This document shows, in pieces, positions 36,111 to 47,619 of a stretch of DNA of 64,000 nt. The DNA is taken from the NCBI RefSeq assembly GCF_020080835.1, contig NC_058167.1:3162659-3226658 (forward strand), written 5' to 3'. The translations under genes and the position numbers were made by a program. This DNA is from Cotesia glomerata. Taxonomy: Eukaryota; Arthropoda; Insecta; Hymenoptera; Braconidae. The notes beneath the pieces are model-generated. The model saw only the letters and a program-made list of their open reading frames with translations, ran no database searches and was not told the origin of the DNA. Each line of letters begins with the position of its first letter. The stretch's first letter is position 1.

Positions 36111-36935
36111 GCCCGACTTAACTTTAAACAACAAGTTGAACACGTGACCACCAAAGCATCAGCAGTAGTAGCCAACCTAGTACGATTGATGCCCAACATC
36201 GGTGGCCCGAAGCAGACAAGGAGGTCATTGCTATCATCAGTAGTTACATCGGTCCTCACATATGGTATATCCATTTGGGCCGACGCACTTGAGATCCAAG
36301 AATCATGGAGGAAAGCATGTCCAGTTTACCGACTGAGCGCGCTAAGAGTAGCCAGCGCCTTTCGAACAATATCAGAGGAAGCAGTGTGTGTCATTTCCGG
36401 AATTTTGCCGCTCAGAGTCCTAGCTGAGGAAAGACGTAACCTTTACCAACGAAAGAGGACAACCGCACAAAGTGCCGAGGAACTCAGAGCTAAAGAACGG
36501 CAGAACAGCATCGCGCGATGGCAATCGCAGTGGGACGCCGCGACAACAGGGAGATGGACACACCGTCTCATACCAAGGATTGACGTTTGGCTTAACCGGA
36601 ATCACGGCGAGGCCAACTACTATCTGACCCAGATGTTGTCAGGACACGGCTGTTTCCGGGAGTACCTTTATCGCTTTAAGCACGATAATTCCCCAGAGTG
36701 TCCGTCTTGCCCAAGAGTTGCTGAAAATGTGGAGCACGTTTTCTTTGAGTGCCCTCGTTTTAACCCACAGCGTGATGAGTTAGAGAAGATCCTGAACAAG
36801 AAAATCACACCAGAGTCAATAGTAGAAGAAATGCTGTCATCCGAAGCTGCCTGGTACGCCACAAGCACGTTTACCACCGAAGTGCTTACAGAGCTGCGTT
36901 CCATTGAAAGAAAAAGGGCAAATGACAGAAACTAG
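36111..36935 (+). pseudogene. R1-like non-LTR retrotransposon Pol, C-terminal fragment
   Basis: Open frame from the gap edge to a stop at 36935. It starts in the thumb/post-RT region (VTSVLTYGISIWADAL; residues such as YRLSALRVASAFRTIS are typical of R1/TRAS/Waldo-type elements) and ends with the clade's CCHC finger: CPSCPRVAENVEHVFFEC, preceded by LTQMLSGHGCFREYLY. These proteins copy their RNA at a nicked target site. The catalytic RT part is missing because of the gap. A 3' UTR of about 245 bases follows, ending CCCCCCTAAGATAAAAA at 37181, after which a CA tract starts. Confidence 0.88.
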
Positions 36936-37293
<358 letters not shown>

Positions 37294-37817
37294 CAAATAA
37301 TATTACCGTGTTTTCCCATATGGCGTGGATAACGTACAGTTGATGGTGTTTTGTGACTTTCTTCGGTGCGATATCCGGATACCGAGAAAAAGTACCATCA
37401 CCGCATAGCAGTTCATAGCTTGTAAATTGAACCGCGTATTGCGGATCCCATATAAGAAGTGCAGTGCTGTCTTTTTCTTTGATGAGGTCGACTTCAAGTC
37501 TTCCACCGCTATACTCAAGCAAATCTTGATACTCATCCTTTATCATTACACTATACAGCTCCTGGATCCCATTTGTGATCTTTGGGTAAGTTACTGACGA
37601 ACTTGTCCAACGCTTCAGAGTGCTTTGTATCGATTTGTACGGCATGACCACTGCGGCTTCTGGGCATCTAGATTATAAAGGAAATTATTAATATTTGCAA
37701 ATGTCAGCTTCGACAGTTCATTAAAATATTTGCATTAAGATCTCTGTAAGTCTGTGTGTCTGAATGTGCTCCTTACATTAAGATATATGCATATGAGCGT
37801 TACATGTAAGTCTATGA

Positions 37818-37951
37818 CCCTGATTAAAAAATCTAATTTGAAATAATTTAAAATGATTTGAAAATGATTTAAATTCATCGAATTCGAATAATATATAGAT
37901 ATACAATTAACATGAAGGTAATCATTTCAAATCATCTTTCTGAATCAGGGG
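37818..37951. mobile_element. Small foldback MITE (CCTGATT ends)
   Basis: Left CCTGATTAAAAAATCTAATT and right (reverse) CCCTGATTCAGAAAGATGAT share inverted ends and both continue into TTTGAAATNATTT. It is about 134 bp, AT-rich, lying in the intron-like interval of the MULE relic. Confidence 0.55.
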
Positions 37952-37955
37952 AATG

Positions 37956-38154
37956 CATTGATAGAAAAGCAAATTTGATTCAAAAGATAAAATCTTAAAC
38001 CAAGAAAACGTTTTTAAGAAAATGATTTTCATGAGTCAAGAGGATAAATTTTTCAGCCAATAACTTTTTGTTTCGACTCAAAAAATCATTTTCTTTACAA
38101 TAGTAATTTTGGTTCAAGATTTTATCTTTTGAATCAACTTTTTTAGCAGTGTGT
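37956..38154. mobile_element. Foldback MITE of the CTCAAGAAAAT family
   Basis: Inverted arms: TTGATTCAAAAGATAAAATC near 37976 pairs with GATTTTATCTTTTGAATCAA near 38118. The ends are close to CACACTG / CATTG. Internal words such as AAGAAAATGATTTTC and GACTCAA are shared with the MITE at 39091 and the element at 51351. Confidence 0.65.
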
Positions 38155-38433
38155 CACGACGCTCATATATATGTAAAGGAGTTGTGTGTGCGTATAAATA
38201 TGCGTTTGTGTACGTTACTCACAATAGAGCAACTTTTTTGTAGATTTTCTTTTTATTACATCCAGGATAACATTTTTCTTTCAGTAATTGTCGAAACTGT
38301 CGCATCTTTTTGAATAATGGATTTTTACGACAGTCGTGAGGTTGAGACTCTTTAAATAATCCATCTTCCCAGATCAGCGTTCCGGTGCAGTGGTCTTTTC
38401 CTGGATACTTCTTATAGAAGCAGCTGTAATATC

Positions 38434-39090
38434 TATAAAAAAAAAAAAAAAAAAACCTTAACTTTAGTAAAATAAAACGTTTAACTTATAATTTTTCTTG
38501 CATAATAAAATGTTTTTTACGTACCTTAAGAGGAAAGTAAGATATTCCAACCCGCTTGTAAAATTGCTTCTCGAGCCAATGACAAGGGTGGCAAACACGC
38601 GAATTGGGATATCCTACTTTTCCCGCAGACAAGTACAATTTTCATCATAATTGTAACCAAAAGTTTAAATTTTGTATAACTGTCTGCGAGAAGGTTTGTG
38701 CAAATGTCAAACTGTTCATTTTTTGCATATGTTTTTCCATAAAAGTACATCACGCTTTTTTCCCACAAAACAGGACAGAAAGTTTAAACTATTGGTGCAA
38801 ATATAATGAAAAAAATGTTTCGATTTATGAAAATTTTCTTCTTTCAAAAAATCTCAATTTATTGTTCTATGACTCAATTATATTGAAGAAAGAAATTTAT
38901 TTTTTTAAAAAATACGGTTTGAATTTAGAAAAAAAAAACTTGAAGCAGTAAATAAAAAGTTATAATCTTGAACGAGGTTTAAAAAAAAAGTCAAATTTTA
39001 CACTTTAGTGGAGTTAGTATCAGTTTTCTCATTATAGAACCCCAACATTGTGAGCTCAGAATTTTTTCGTTTTGTAAATCGACAATTACA
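38434..39090. other. Non-coding interval
   Basis: AT-rich. A 115-codon open frame at 38604-38951 is low in complexity (Phe/Lys/Asn) and resembles no protein family, so it is not called. Nothing else is supported. Confidence 0.4.
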
Positions 39091-39332
39091 CACTGATAAA
39101 AAAATTGGCTTGACTCAAGAGACAAACTCTTGAACTAAGAATTCCATTTTGAAGAAAATGATTTTCTTAAGTCGAGAGAATGAATTCTTCAGTTAAGAAA
39201 TTATTCTTGGTCCAAGAAAATTTTCTTGAATCAAGAAATTATTCTCTTGACTCAAGAAAATCATTTTCTTCAAAATTGAATTCTTGGTTCAGGAGTTTGG
39301 CTCTTGAGTCAAGTCAATTTTTTTTATCAGTG
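39091..39332. mobile_element. 242-bp foldback MITE (CACTGATAAAA ends)
   Basis: Almost the whole element is a palindrome: CACTGATAAAAAAATTGGCT at the left end pairs with AAGTCAATTTTTTTTATCAGTG-type sequence at the right end, and inner words TGACTCAAGAG, AAGAATTC, GAAGAAAATGATTTTCTT recur inverted. No ORF. Target duplication not evident. Confidence 0.85.
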
Positions 39333-39601
39333 CAGATACCATATATGTAAGAGACTCGACATTAAGTTTTATTAACGGAATTGCTTCTGTAAAAATACTG
39401 AATAATTTTAACAAAATTAAACTGAACCGATAAATATTCAAATTATTAAAATGAACACTTTTTTGTTACTAAACAAACGTCACGGTCGGAAAATTTGATG
39501 ACCTAAGAAAGTTATTTTTTTAATGATATAAACCTCATGTTTGGCAGAATTACAGCAAACATTAAATCAGCAAATGATTAAATCAATATATTTTATTAAT
39601 A

Positions 39602-39902
39602 GATTAAAAAAAAAATTAGGAATACGGTTGACCCTGAAGGCCATCCCTGCAACTTCCCGCTAATTCTATACCTAAACGCTTGAAATTGCACTTATGACGT
39701 TTTAGAGCTCTTCGAGCTCATAAATACAATTTGTGTATTATTTTGAGCTCAAAAATATAGCTTTTGTATGCTTTTGAGCTCTTCGGGAAGCTTCCTATGA
39801 CCTTAAAACGTTGAGATCTGATGAAAACTAGATTTTTATAAAACTTGATGAAAACAATAACTTCCCGATTTTTAAAAATCTGAGATTTTTAACGGGAAGT
39901 TA
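39602..39902 (+). mobile_element. Dispersed GAGCTC-palindrome repeat, internally deleted copy
   Basis: Keeps both ends of the family (AAAATTAGGAATACGG at the left, CTTCCCG...AACGGGAAGT hairpin at the right) but has lost the middle, joining from GAGCTCTTCG straight to GGGAAGCTTCC. A direct repeat AATAGATTAAAAA occurs at both flanks (about 39598 and 39907) and may be the target duplication. Confidence 0.75.
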
Positions 39903-39907
39903 AAAAT

Positions 39908-40660
39908 AGATTAAAAATAATGATAGATCAGTTGAGTTTAACCAAAAATATATCTAGATTATTTGTAAGCTTTTAACGATTACTCGATTAACTTTTCCGC
40001 TCGTGTCATGTAGCCCCATCATCTTCTTAATTTATTATTATTATATATACTAATAAATGGCGAACTGGTCTTTTTGTCCGGTTATACTGTGAAAACTATT
40101 GAACCGATCGGAATAATATACCATAAGATGTAGCGTGTTTTGGAGAAGGTTTTAGTACATGATATGTTGGTGATTACTTATTCGGAATCTATATTTTTTT
40201 ACTTAGAAAAAATGAATTTTTATTGTAAATAAATTTATTCTATTCGATTGTCATTTGTTTAAAATAAATTTTTCAATTCGATTGGTTATGTTTATAAAAT
40301 AGGCAGATTTCGTTACTTATGAGACCTGCAATTTCGCTAACTGAAACATTCAATACTCAGTACAATATTTGTCACTTTTACATTTAAAGCTGTACGAGTG
40401 AACTCTAAATTTTTCATTATAATAAATAATATTATCAATAGCTAAACATGTATAACAATTCAGTAACAATAAACGACTAACAATTCAGATACAATAAACG
40501 GGTATGAATAAACGGGCATAAATAAATAAACGGGTAACTTAGATTTTGATCTATTGAGGGTTTTACTTGATCAACTTAACGAAAAAAAATGCAAAAAAAT
40601 TGCAATTAGCTGTATATTTAATGACGTCAGCCAATATTTAACCAATTAATTTCTTTGAGC
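39908..40660. other. Non-coding interval with AAACGGG-containing short repeats
   Basis: AT-rich. The phrase AATAAACGGG recurs several times near 40490-40530, ending in AAACGGGTAACTTAGATTTT. The same phrase is present at about 47574, on the far side of the nested transposon, in the same orientation. No coding region. Confidence 0.45.
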
Positions 40661-40828
40661 TACCCGGGAAAAATGATCAGATCTGATCAGACATGAACAG
40701 GCATGAGTCTTCAGGTCTGATCAGGTATGAAAATGACCGGGTCTGATCCAGACCTGGCCAGGCATGTTCAGGTCTGATCAGATCTGTTCATGTCTGACTC
40801 GATCAGGTCCATAAAAAAAAAAAAAATC

Positions 40829-40903
40829 GGTGCCGACGGGGATTCGAACCGTACACCTCGCGCTCTTCAGACTGACACTTTACCTCTTGACCAAATGATT
40901 CAT
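40829..40903 (-). tRNA. tRNA-like sequence (Phe-type anticodon loop), probable pseudogene or SINE head
   Basis: On the minus strand an A box (TGGTCAAGAGGTAAAGTG), an anticodon-like loop CTGAAGA (GAA, Phe) and a B box (GGTTCGAATCCCCG) are correctly ordered, ending GTCGGCACCGA followed at once by a run of 13 T, a Pol III terminator. The 5' acceptor bases (around AATGATT) do not pair with GTCGGCAC, so a functional tRNA is unlikely. It lies inside the outer TIR element near its left subterminal repeats. Confidence 0.5.
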
Positions 40904-41964
40904 CTTAACTTGAGAGTATCTTTCGAGCTACTTCAAGTAATTCAAATTTTATACATGATTTATCCTTATAGTTAACGGAGTTCTATACCTAATTTATTAA
41001 TTATTAATAATTAATCATATATTACAGTGATTTATTCGGAACGGCTATGTATTTTTTCGCTCCATTAACATATGGTTCTACACTGAGAGAATTTTATTTA
41101 ATAGTAATAAAACAGTTTATTTGGACATTAAAAAAAATTTAGTTAATATTAATAAAATTATATTTCATATAAATAAAATTATATTAGTATTTAATAAAAT
41201 TTCATAAGTATTTAATAAAATTTTCTTAAATACTAATATGTGTTTATTAAAATAACCACGAACGACGCTTTCGTTTGCTGTCATTAATACGAATATTAAG
41301 TCATTAAAAGAAATAATCTCAAAAAAAAAAAAAAATTAATATTCATCAATTAATTATAATATATTCAAATATATTTTCACAGTAAAGTCTTTTAATAAAT
41401 AGTATTAAGATTTTTAACAAGACATCCTAACCTAACCTAGTAGATAGTAGTATAAATGCCTGAGCTATAAGCATCGTACTATTTTATTCTTACTGAAATT
41501 TTAGTTGAGTGTTGGCTAGTATTAAGTGTTAATTTTGATTTTTTAGTGTTTTTTATAACATAAAATTTTGTGCATCAGACTGGCATATAAAGTTGCACAA
41601 TCTAGCCTTTTATTAAATAGATTTTTAGTGATTAAAATGAATTGTAAATTTTCAAGAAGGTTTTATGGTTAAGTTTTGGTATTTTTTCTGCGCAATTATT
41701 TGACGCATCATCTACAGTGTTATTCTTCAGTGTGTAAATTGTCAGCAAGACATTTTAAGTGTGTATTGCACTACCAAGTATCAATGTGGAGAGGTCTGTT
41801 TACATTTTCTATTGCTGTGCTAGTGTTAGTGACAGGCACATTTGTATATGTTTTCTACTTGGTTTCATGTTTGTTTACATGATTTGTCTGAAATAAAACT
41901 CATGTCTTCAAATTAACGCAATAAATTACTGACAACTATATTTATTTATGTTAGTTGATCAGTT

Positions 41965-43338
41965 ATGTCATTTCTATATGATGCTTGTTATAGATGCAAA
42001 TCCTCTCTTAAAACACCGTTCACATGTGACACTTGTAGTAAATCTTTTCATCGTAGTTGTGCATGTGATTACATAAAGTCAAGAGCTAAGGATGACTGTT
42101 GTAGACAAAAATTTGGTTATCTACTAAGTTCGTTAGGAAATAAAGATAATACCAAGTCTAAAACCATTAAAACTCGTCTTGATTCCTTAAGATCAGTAAC
42201 CTCTAATAACTCATCAAATTCGAGTTTTAAATCTGCACAGTCAACGGATAATTCATCTCAAAATAGTAGATCAAGACAGAAATCAAGTGTCACTTCGCCA
42301 ATCTCTCCTCAGTGCTCAGAATCTCCTGTCAGCGACTCAGTGTTTCTATCAAATTCTGAAAAATCGTCAATGGCGACTATTCATTCAAATTCTGTTGAAG
42401 GTAATGCGACTGTGGTCAGTGCCTCCGCAAGTACAGCTGCTGTGAATCCTCTTCCTTCGGATTGGTCATCATTGTCAGCTGATGACAAATTGACCTTAGT
42501 CATGCAATCGGTCGCACAAATTCCGTCTCTCGCTACAGAATTCAAATTGTTGTCATCGAAGATTGACGACTTTAACAAGCGCTTGAATAGTATTCAAGAA
42601 GAACAATCTGCGACAAAAGTAGAGTTAGCGAGTATAAACACAAATGTACTAGCAAATACTGATAAAATCTCAAAATTGGTTACTGCTTTAGAAGAACTTA
42701 GAGAAGATACGAATTTGAATACAATAAAGGCTAAGACGTTAGCTGATCAAATGGCCTCACTCAAATCAAGTTGCTCAGTAAATCAGGATTTATTAACTTC
42801 TTCGACAAATACACGAGTTTCATCTGAATTAATTATCACTGGTATCCCGGATTGTGTTACGGAAAGTTTGTCATCATTAGAGATTGCATCAGGAGTCTTT
42901 GAAGTGCTAAATATTTCTAATTTAATATCAGACATTTTAACTATTCGAAAAATAGATAAAAAACAAAAAACTGATAGTATTAATAACAATAGTAATATAG
43001 AAAATGTAAGAAGTAAACCCAAGTTGCACTCGTTTATACTTAAGATGAAGTCACAACAAGTTCGGGATCATATTATTGACTCTAGAAAGAAATTAAGAAA
43101 TTTATTCATTAAAAATGTTTTTCCTCAGATTGTTGGTGATTCGTATCAGGGAAATATTTATATTAATGAATTTTTAAGTGTAGATACACACAAACTGTTA
43201 TTAAATACTAAACATAAGGCCAAGAATCTACACTTTAAGTATATCTGGGTGCAAAATGGGTCTATTTATGTCAAAAAGGATGAGAATTCCTTAAAAATTA
43301 AAATTTGTTCTGATCTAGACTTAGATAACCTTGAATAA
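41965..43338 (+). CDS. LINE ORF1: PHD-like zinc finger and coiled-coil RNA-binding protein
   Basis: A 457-residue intact ORF. Residues 8-40 form a PHD/RING-like cysteine pattern (CYRCKSS, CDTCSKSFHRSC, CC). A Ser-rich linker (60-150) is followed by a predicted coiled coil at about 170-260 (repeated LVMQS, LNSIQEEQSATKVELASI) and a C-terminal half with an RRM-like ELIITGIPD start and FILKMKSQQVRDHII. This architecture occurs in ORF1 proteins of insect Jockey/CR1-group LINEs, which coat the element RNA and accompany it to the nucleus. The start is the first ATG after a long leader. The TAA at 43336 is followed in the same frame by ORF2. Confidence 0.85.
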   Translation: MSFLYDACYRCKSSLKTPFTCDTCSKSFHRSCACDYIKSRAKDDCCRQKFGYLLSSLGNKDNTKSKTIKTRLDSLRSVTSNNSSNSSFKSAQSTDNSSQNSRSRQKSSVTSPISPQCSESPVSDSVFLSNSEKSSMATIHSNSVEGNATVVSASASTAAVNPLPSDWSSLSADDKLTLVMQSVAQIPSLATEFKLLSSKIDDFNKRLNSIQEEQSATKVELASINTNVLANTDKISKLVTALEELREDTNLNTIKAKTLADQMASLKSSCSVNQDLLTSSTNTRVSSELIITGIPDCVTESLSSLEIASGVFEVLNISNLISDILTIRKIDKKQKTDSINNNSNIENVRSKPKLHSFILKMKSQQVRDHIIDSRKKLRNLFIKNVFPQIVGDSYQGNIYINEFLSVDTHKLLLNTKHKAKNLHFKYIWVQNGSIYVKKDENSLKIKICSDLDLDNLE

Positions 43339-46233
43339 CGCCATGCTGATTTAACCAATATTAACGATAATAAATCTACGTCAATTAAGCTTTTAAGTTT
43401 TAATATAAATAGTTTCAATGGTCATATTGCTCAATTCTTAGATTTAGTTGCAGAGACTAAGCCACATGTTATTGCACTGACTGAAACTTGGTTGAAGCCG
43501 GTGCATGACTATTCAGTGTTTTGCTTAGATGATTATACAATATTTAGGAGAGATCGCAATCTAATTAATCCAAAAACAGGACGAGTGTTCATGGGTGGAG
43601 GTGTTGCTTGTTTGGTCCATAAATCATTAAAATCTAAGATACTCCATGTCTCTGTTACGGATCATATTAATCAACCAGAATATTTAATTATAGATGTTGT
43701 TTCTGTCTCAAATTGTCATCTTTTACTGGCAGTGATCTATAGAAGGCCTCAAGGCAATCTTTTAAATGAATTTTTTGAGGTTATTTCAAAGTTAATGCCT
43801 AATTATAAAAATCTTATTATTACAGGTGATCTTAATTGTGACCTATTAGAGTCTTCGTATGTTTCTAATCATTTAAAACATTTATTTCGGAAATGTCTCT
43901 GTATTGTGTTCCTTATGAAGCTACTCATCACTCAAATAATAAAGATTCGTGGCTTGATGTTGTTTTATTAGATAATCGATGTAAACTGGGTAATTATCAT
44001 AAGTCTCAACAACCGTTTATAAGTGGGCATGATTATTTAATTTGTGAATATGTTTTTGAAACTTCCAAAAAATTTAATAAGATTGTTACCTTTAGGCGTT
44101 TCTCTGACTCCAACTATAATGCCTTGTGTAATTCTATCATGCAGTCGCTAAATATAGACAAGGAATTATTAGAAACATCCGATCCCAATCATTTAATACA
44201 ATAATTACATTCGAATGTTATTGCTTCACTCGATGAATTTGCTCCCCTTCAATCACGTAAAATAGTGAGAGCCCGAAATCCGTGGATGACAAATGAGCTT
44301 AAAGAAAAATGTAAAATCGTGATTCTACATATAAGCGTGCAAAAAGAAACAACGACATTAAACTACTTCAGTGTACAGGTCAATTAGGAAAGAGCTAAAG
44401 ATAGAAATTAACAGTGCGAGAGAAAATTATTTGAAGAATGTACTAACAAATCTTCCTCAAGGAACTAATATTTGGGGTAAATTAAAACATTTAGGACTAG
44501 TTAAAAGATCTGACTCCTCTCCTTTGAAACATTTTAATGCTTCTGATCTAAATAATTACTTTGCTAATATAGTAAGGAAGCATCTGCCTTGTGATCTTGA
44601 TTATATCAACTCGCTGCAATTGTTATGTAGTAGTCAAGTTACATGCTCCTTCACGTGGTCTAAAATTGATATAGTTGAGGTTACCAAGGCGTTGCATCTA
44701 ACGCTTAGTAAATCTAAGGGAAAGAGTCCTGATGGGTTAGATCTCCGCTGGCTTAAAAATCATATCCCTCAAATTTCTATATTTCTTACAGCTCTCTTTA
44801 ACAGGTCGCTTGAAACAGGTATATTTCCGCAAAATTGGAAAATGATCTTTATTATCCCCTTGAATAAAATCTCACCCCCGCGTACACTCTCCGATACTCG
44901 TCCAATAGCTAATACATCTCATTTAAGCAAAGTATTTGAACGATTAATAGCCAATCAAATGATGAATTATCTTGAGACTAATGAACTACTTGACAAGTTT
45001 CAGTCTGGTTTCAGAAAACATCATGGAACACAACCAGCTCTGTTAAAACTAGTGGATGATGTTAGTAAAGCAATAGATGATAATAAATTGACGCTTTTAG
45101 TTCTTTTTCGATTTAACTAAGGCGTTTGATTATGTGAATCCAAAGGTTATTTTGAAGACCTTGGTTGAGCTAGGCTTTTCTTATGATACAATAAATTGGT
45201 TCTTTTCATATCTCACGAACAGAAGTCAGTCAGTAGTGAATGAACAAGGGGTACCAGTTGGTTTTGGAAACTTCGTCCGGCGTTCCTCAAGGATCGGTCC
45301 TTGGTCCGATTTTATTCCTTCTAGTCATGAACTTAGTTACTAAGCGGCTTATGTATAGCCGATATGGTTTATATGCCGATGACACGTACATCTATATTCA
45401 CTTTTATCCTTACCAATTACATGATGCAGTGAGACTGATGAATATTGATGCCCTCGCGGTTGTAGAATGGGCTAGAGTAAATGGCCTTGAAGTTAATCTC
45501 TTAAAAACTAAGGCTATGCTATTAGGATCTAATAATAGAGTAAAAGCGCTCCAGCGTGAAGGCTTACCACCTATCATTGTTGATGGTGTGGCTTTTACCC
45601 TATACAGAGTCTACAAAATGTCTGGGCCTTCACTTATCATGTAACTTGTCCTGGAACTGTCATATCTCAAAACTGTCAGCAAAATAAACTCAACTTTATA
45701 TAGTTTAAAATTACGTAAAAATATTTATACTGTTGATATTAAAAAACTATTAGTCTCTGCAACTATTCTACCTTTAATTGATTACTGCTCTATAGTTTTG
45801 ATGAATTCAACTTATGATAATGATTGCAAGCTACAGCGTGCTTTAAATTCAGCTGTTCGCTTTATTTATGGCTTAAAACGTGCTGAACATATTACCCCGT
45901 ACAGACGTGAACTTGGTTGGCTGTCTATTAAAAGTCGTCGCATTTACTTTGCAGCATGTTATTTTTATAAGCTTTTAGTGACTGGTGAACCAAATTATTT
46001 ACGAGAACTGTTCATTGATAATGATGATGTAAGGCGCTCAGAAAGATTGGCGGCTAAGAAAAATAATTTAAATTTTAAATTGCCTAATTATGCAACAACA
46101 CAATATGAAAACTCTTTTTGTAATTACTGTTATACGATTATGGGAGGAGCTACCATCTGATATTACTGATTCCTCAAACTTAGATATTTTCAAAAATAAA
46201 ATCTATGACTATTTATTTAAACTAGATATTTAA
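43339..46233 (+). pseudogene. LINE ORF2: endonuclease and reverse transcriptase, frameshifted
   Basis: Continues in the ORF1 frame right after its stop. APE endonuclease: LLSFNINSFNGH, ALTETWLKP, ITGDLNCDLL, then after a frameshift near 43890 SWLDVVLLD and SGHDYLIC. RT: SPDGLDLRWLKNH, TRPIANTSHLSKVFERL, FQSGFRKHHGTQPALL, KAFDYVNP, SGVPQGSVLGPILF, LYADDTYIY. C-terminal region: HITPYRRELGWLSIKSRR. Lesions: frameshifts near 43890, 44330, 45105, 45275 and 46120, a stop at 44202, and a disrupted stretch at about 45600-45665. Clade looks like Jockey/CR1 group rather than L1. The 3' end at about 46515 carries short TCTAA repeats, typical of these LINEs. Confidence 0.88.
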
Positions 46234-46479
46234 TATTGTTCAGAACTCTCATGTAAACTGTTATTTAGTAAATTGGTTAAATCATGTATTATAAATCATG
46301 TATTTTATTACTTGATGAATAAGTTAAATCGTGTATTATAATTCTAATATTTATTTATATATTCTGTGTCTGATTTTTTACTTAATCTGTGTATTATTTT
46401 TTCATCATCTTTTTAGTTAATATTGTATTTTATGTAGTTTTAACATATATATGTATAAATTTGCCATTCGGCCAATTAG

Positions 46480-46519
46480 GCCTTGGTATAAAATGAATAA
46501 ATCTAATCTAATCTAACCT
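46480..46519 (+). other. LINE 3' terminus with TCTAA tandem repeats
   Basis: The LINE 3' UTR ends TTAGGCCTTGGTATAAAATG, followed by AATAAATCTAATCTAATC and ACC. Short 3' tandem repeats instead of poly-A characterise several Jockey/CR1-group LINEs, and this marks the probable insertion junction. Confidence 0.6.
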
Positions 46520-47037
46520 ATTTGTTTACTTCATGACGAATCACATGTAGAGATTTTAAATAATAAAAATAAATAAATATTCGATTGAATTTATGAAATC
46601 ATAGTCTTTATTTTTAACAAATGCGTCCCTACATTGTCTGGTTTTCTGCTTCTGTTTTCATTTTATTAAATAATGTCTAACTCTTATCGATTCATTTGTG
46701 AAATTTTTAAATTTAAGTGCATAAAAATTAACATCCACTCGGATAACAACAGTTGTAGACTTTGTATTTCAATATCTAGTTCCGACAAAATTCAATTTTA
46801 CTTAATTATTTATTCAATTAATTACTGATCAATACTTGTTAGTTAGTTGATTAATGAATTTTCTTTTATATTACATGTAGATAAATATTCATTACATACT
46901 AAGAAACATTTATTAGTATTTAAGGAAATTTAATTAATATTTAATAAATTTTTATTTGGGATTAGCCAAATAAACGTTTTATTAAATAGTAATAAAATTT
47001 CATTACTATTAAATAAAATTGTCTCTCAGTGTTGGCT

Positions 47038-47515
47038 AGATATCAGACATGGACAGGTCTGATCAGGTCTGAGCGTATTTAAGGCTTCAGACATGAACAG
47101 ACATGAGCAGGCATGAACAGGTCTGATCAGATCTGAACGTATTTAACGCTTCAGACATGAACAGACATGAGCAGGCATGAACAGGTCTGATCAGGTCTGA
47201 GCGTATTAATGCTTCAGACATGAACAGGCATGAGCAGGCATGAACAGGTCTGAACGGATTTAACGCTTCAGACATGAACAGACATGAGCAGGCATGAACA
47301 GGTCTGATCAGGTCTGAACGAATTTAACGCTTCAGACATGAACAGACATGAGCAGGCATGAACAGGTCTGATCAGGTCTGAGCGTATTTAATGCTTCAGA
47401 CATGAACAGGCATGAACAGGTCTGATCAGGTATAATTTCAGGCCTGATCATACATGAACAGGCCTGCTCAGGTCTAATTTCAGGCCTGATCAGATATGAA
47501 CAGGTCTGATCAGTC
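47038..47515. repeat. Minisatellite of about 64-bp units (CAGACATGAACAGG...TCTGATCAG)
   Basis: At least six tandem units beginning GCTTCAGACATGAACAG at about 47082, 47147, 47211, 47264, 47328 and 47391, most about 64 bases apart, one shorter. Each contains CATGAGCAGGCATGAACAGG and the palindromic TGATCAG. It forms the right subterminal region of the outer TIR element; a shorter diverged set is at its left end. ORFs on the minus strand here (Cys/Ser-rich) are artefacts of the repeat. Confidence 0.85.
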
Positions 47516-47619
47516 CTGATCATTTTTCCGGGTACACAGATTTGCTCACTTATTATAAACAGGCACAAATAAACGGGTAACTTAGATTTTGATTTATTGA
47601 GTGTGTGACTTTATTAATT

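Larger units (their letters stand above)
41081..47031. mobile_element. Inner TIR element (CACTGAGAGA ends) enclosing a LINE
   Basis: CACTGAGAGAATTTTATTTA at the left is matched inverted by TAAATAAAATTGTCTCTCAGTG at the right (one or two differences plus a short indel); similarity continues for about 45 bases (AATAGTAATAAAA, TTTATTTGG) and more loosely for about 150. LINEs do not carry such ends, so a DNA element or MITE with a LINE insertion is inferred. 41140-41960 and 46520-46990 hold AT-rich sequence of this element or the LINE 5' UTR. Confidence 0.65.
40661..47534. mobile_element. Outer TIR element with TGATCAG subterminal repeats (contains nested elements)
   Basis: Left end TACCCGGGAAAAATGATCAG (40661-40680) matches, inverted and with one base missing, the right end at 47516-47534. 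Inside both ends lie arrays of related words: TCTGATCAG, CATGAACAGG, CAGACATG (left 40670-40808, right 47038-47515). TA flanks the CCCGG ends on both sides, so a TA duplication is possible. Most of the interior is a second TIR element with a LINE, so the original element was short and non-autonomous, or its core is lost. Confidence 0.65.

Noticed and set aside
38604..38951. 115-codon ORF
   Set aside because: Phe/Lys/Asn-rich AT-driven translation with no splice or domain support.
47087..47568. Cys/Ser-rich repeated peptides on the minus strand
   Set aside because: Frame-open minisatellite of about 64-bp units; no start context or family similarity.
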